A stretch of DNA of 35,127 nucleotides, taken from NCBI GenBank assembly GCA_028706295.1, contig JAQWBQ010000036.1:1-35127 (forward strand), given 5' to 3'. Below are positions 34,601 to 35,127 of the stretch, one piece after another (the first letter of the stretch is position 1; the number at the start of each line of letters is the position of its first letter). This stretch comes from Bacteroidales bacterium. GTDB taxonomy: Bacteria; Bacteroidota; Bacteroidia; Bacteroidales; FEN-979. The notes beneath the pieces were generated by a model that was not told the DNA's origin, searched no databases, and saw only the letters and a program-made list of their open reading frames with translations. Made by a program: the position numbers and the translations under genes.

Positions 34601-35127
34601 TTTAGCTTCCACCGGATTCGTTCAGAACGGATTTAAGTTGAACACAACCAGTCTGCCTCCCACCTGGAGCGCTTATTGGAATGCCAAGGGCGTAAACGCA
34701 GGTGCAACTCCCGGAACCTGGCAGGCAGTGATGTATCAGATCATCCTTGGAAATCAACCGATGTTCTATATCAATTATACCGGAACCGATTATCAGTTGA
34801 TCGACGGAATGCAGTACCAGTTAAATGGAACAATTGCCACCTTGCGCGTTTCGGGAGATTACCCGCAATGGGCATATGGCTATACGGGTTCCGTGACAGA
34901 TATCAATGGGTGTGTTTCGAATCCTATGAATATCCAGATGACATTCAATACTATTCCGGATCCGACGATCACAGGCCCGATTGCAGCCTGCGTGAACTCA
35001 ACCGGAAACATCTATACAACAGAAGCAGGCATGACGGGATATACCTGGGTTGTAGTTGGCGGAACGATAGTCGGACCTTCAACAGGCAACAGCATCAATG
35101 TAACCTGGACGACGGTAGGCGCACAAT
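31629..35127 (+). CDS. Secreted repeat protein with cohesin-like, Ig-like and 98-residue tandem repeats, 3' end outside window
   Basis: An uninterrupted frame runs from ATG 31629 to the window edge, giving at least 1166 residues. It begins with a signal peptide ending GVTAQ (1-27). A cohesin-like domain follows (about 28-160, with IGCVGDTIHIPIHVTG and VYNMAFYITYDHSVL). An Ig-like domain comes next (about 166-255, SNPVMPICPGSTVTFTATP, with FQWKN). Two diverged repeats (about 258-447) contain QWESSTDGILW and QWQKSTDGILF. Residues 448-937 are five nearly identical 98-residue units with TYQWQDSPDGVVW. The part after 938 has a different beta domain and then a PKD-like start (PDPTITGPIAACVNSTGNIY). 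A T9SS sorting domain is expected beyond the edge but cannot be confirmed. It is probably a surface or secreted filamentous protein. Confidence 0.82.
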   Translation, partial: MKNIYLSSVKKLLVLLMLISSLGVTAQTSVTIQPDRIGCVGDTIHIPIHVTGTNVYNMAFYITYDHSVLSQVGPLYYTSVHPSMVVTYNPTFNATTLGCFLDVNGITGLNLNNDKVIDLVFTVGSVGSTTLHIRKSPDTNPVSGIWDDLGAPILPVTYTDNIVTGTNFLPASVTIASNPVMPICPGSTVTFTATPVNGGTNPAFQWKNMNIDIPGATNATYITNTLLRNDQITCVMTSSYPCATGSPATSNVITVTFPYADFIAGIAGTDQAICYNTIPDPLHADDPIGGIAPYSLQWESSTDGILWSPIFGETNNIYAPPALSQTMMYRQMQSYTGICGTETVYTNVVTIQVYPQFVAGSIASSQTRCYGAVPDPLIGIPPVGGKTPYTYQWQKSTDGILFSDIYGATDLNYAPPALNQTTYYQMLQTSSAGCGTVVTNMLTITIHDQLIAGDATPPQTICNGGTPSMLSIINTTGGSGLFTYQWQDSPDGVVWSNIPGATDNTYTFTTPLTMTMHYQAEITDTYCGTNPLTVEVTNPVIITVYDPLIAGDATPPQTICNGGTPGMLSIINTTGGSGLFTYQWQDSPDGVVWSDIPGATDNTYTFTTPLTMTMHYQAEITDTYCGTNPLTVEVTNPVIITVYDPLIAGDATPPQTICNGGTPAMLSIINTTGGSGLFTYQWQDSPDGVVWSNIPGATDNTYTFTTPLTMTMHYQAEITDTYCGTNPLTVEVTNPVIITVYDPLIAGDATPPQTICNGGTPGMLSIINTTGGSGLFTYQWQDSPDGVVWSDIPGATDNTYTFTTPLTMTMHYQAEITDTYCGTNPLTVEVTNPVIITVYDPLIAGDATPPQTICAGETPAMLSIINTTGGSGSFTYQWQDSPDGVVWSNIPGATDNTYTFTTPLTMTMHYQAEITDTYCGTNPLTVEVTNPVTITVNPLPLVSAVALEYSTTGTTPWIPVNGTLGTGYDLCIDTDIPFYYLDINTLVVNVPLASTGFVQNGFKLNTTSLPPTWSAYWNAKGVNAGATPGTWQAVMYQIILGNQPMFYINYTGTDYQLIDGMQYQLNGTIATLRVSGDYPQWAYGYTGSVTDINGCVSNPMNIQMTFNTIPDPTITGPIAACVNSTGNIYTTEAGMTGYTWVVVGGTIVGPSTGNSINVTWTTVGAQ
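32970..34439 (+). repeat. Five tandem 294-bp repeats in ABABA order
   Basis: Units start at 32970, 33264, 33558, 33852 and 34146. The sequence CAGACGATCTG recurs at exactly 294-base spacing (33003, 33297, 33591, 33885, 34179). The copies are almost identical in DNA. Units 2 and 4 share markers such as GGAATGC, CCAATGG and GAGCGATATA. Units 1, 3 and 5 share CCAGTGG and GAGTAATATA. This implies recent duplication of a 588-bp two-unit block. Confidence 0.92.

Noticed and set aside
27244-35127. A true cellulosome locus
   Set aside because: Cohesin-like and dockerin-like modules are present, but no glycoside hydrolase, carbohydrate esterase or carbohydrate-binding module is visible among the exported proteins.

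Overview
The window looks like a chromosomal segment of a Bacteroidota bacterium, probably an environmental member of Bacteroidia. The evidence is type IX secretion (T9SS) C-terminal sorting domains, long arrays of the CHU_C-type Ig-like domain, signal peptides ending in AQ or GQ, A-rich leaders instead of strong Shine-Dalgarno sites, and TAnnTTTG-type -7 promoter elements. Every supported gene is on the + strand. No tRNA, rRNA, CRISPR array or transposase was seen.

Region 1 (1-11706) is a surface-polysaccharide cluster. It starts with the 3' end of a GtrB-like polyprenyl-phosphate glycosyltransferase, then a GtrA-like flippase and a large GT-C-like membrane protein; together these look like a gtrB-gtrA-gtrC module. 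A Wzx-type flippase follows, then a GT2 enzyme, a hexapeptide acyltransferase, a WbsX-type enzyme, a GT2-acyltransferase fusion, two GT4 enzymes and two GT2 enzymes. Several neighbours overlap by ATGA-type junctions, so they are probably co-transcribed. AT-rich islands inside this block suggest mosaic assembly.

Region 2 (11707-18679) holds a TMTC-like GT-C/TPR membrane protein, interrupted in frame by two low-complexity repeat blocks. A 265-bp spacer with a palindrome and a promoter-like element follows. Then come two tandem paralogous O-antigen-ligase/polymerase-like proteins with C-terminal TPR regions. They could join the glycan made upstream to lipid A or to protein.

Region 3 (18680-35127) encodes four consecutive exported proteins. 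The first is a 3056-residue protein with 29 Ig-like domains, a dockerin-like segment, a cohesin-like domain and a T9SS sorting domain. It is followed by a terminator with a UUCG loop. Next is a 345-residue cohesin-like/Ig/T9SS protein. Third is a 714-residue protein with four cohesin-like domains and a dockerin-like domain but no sorting domain. Last is an open-ended protein with a cohesin-like domain, an Ig-like domain and a nearly identical 98-residue tandem repeat array.

A reading that joins the regions (inference) is that the glycan genes make and ligate a surface polysaccharide, possibly the A-LPS type that anchors T9SS cargo. The downstream genes would then encode an extracellular protein scaffold held together by cohesin/dockerin-like contacts. 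No glycoside hydrolase is visible among the exported proteins, so a cellulosome is not supported. The cohesin/dockerin/Ig surface locus is the best candidate here for a little-described system.
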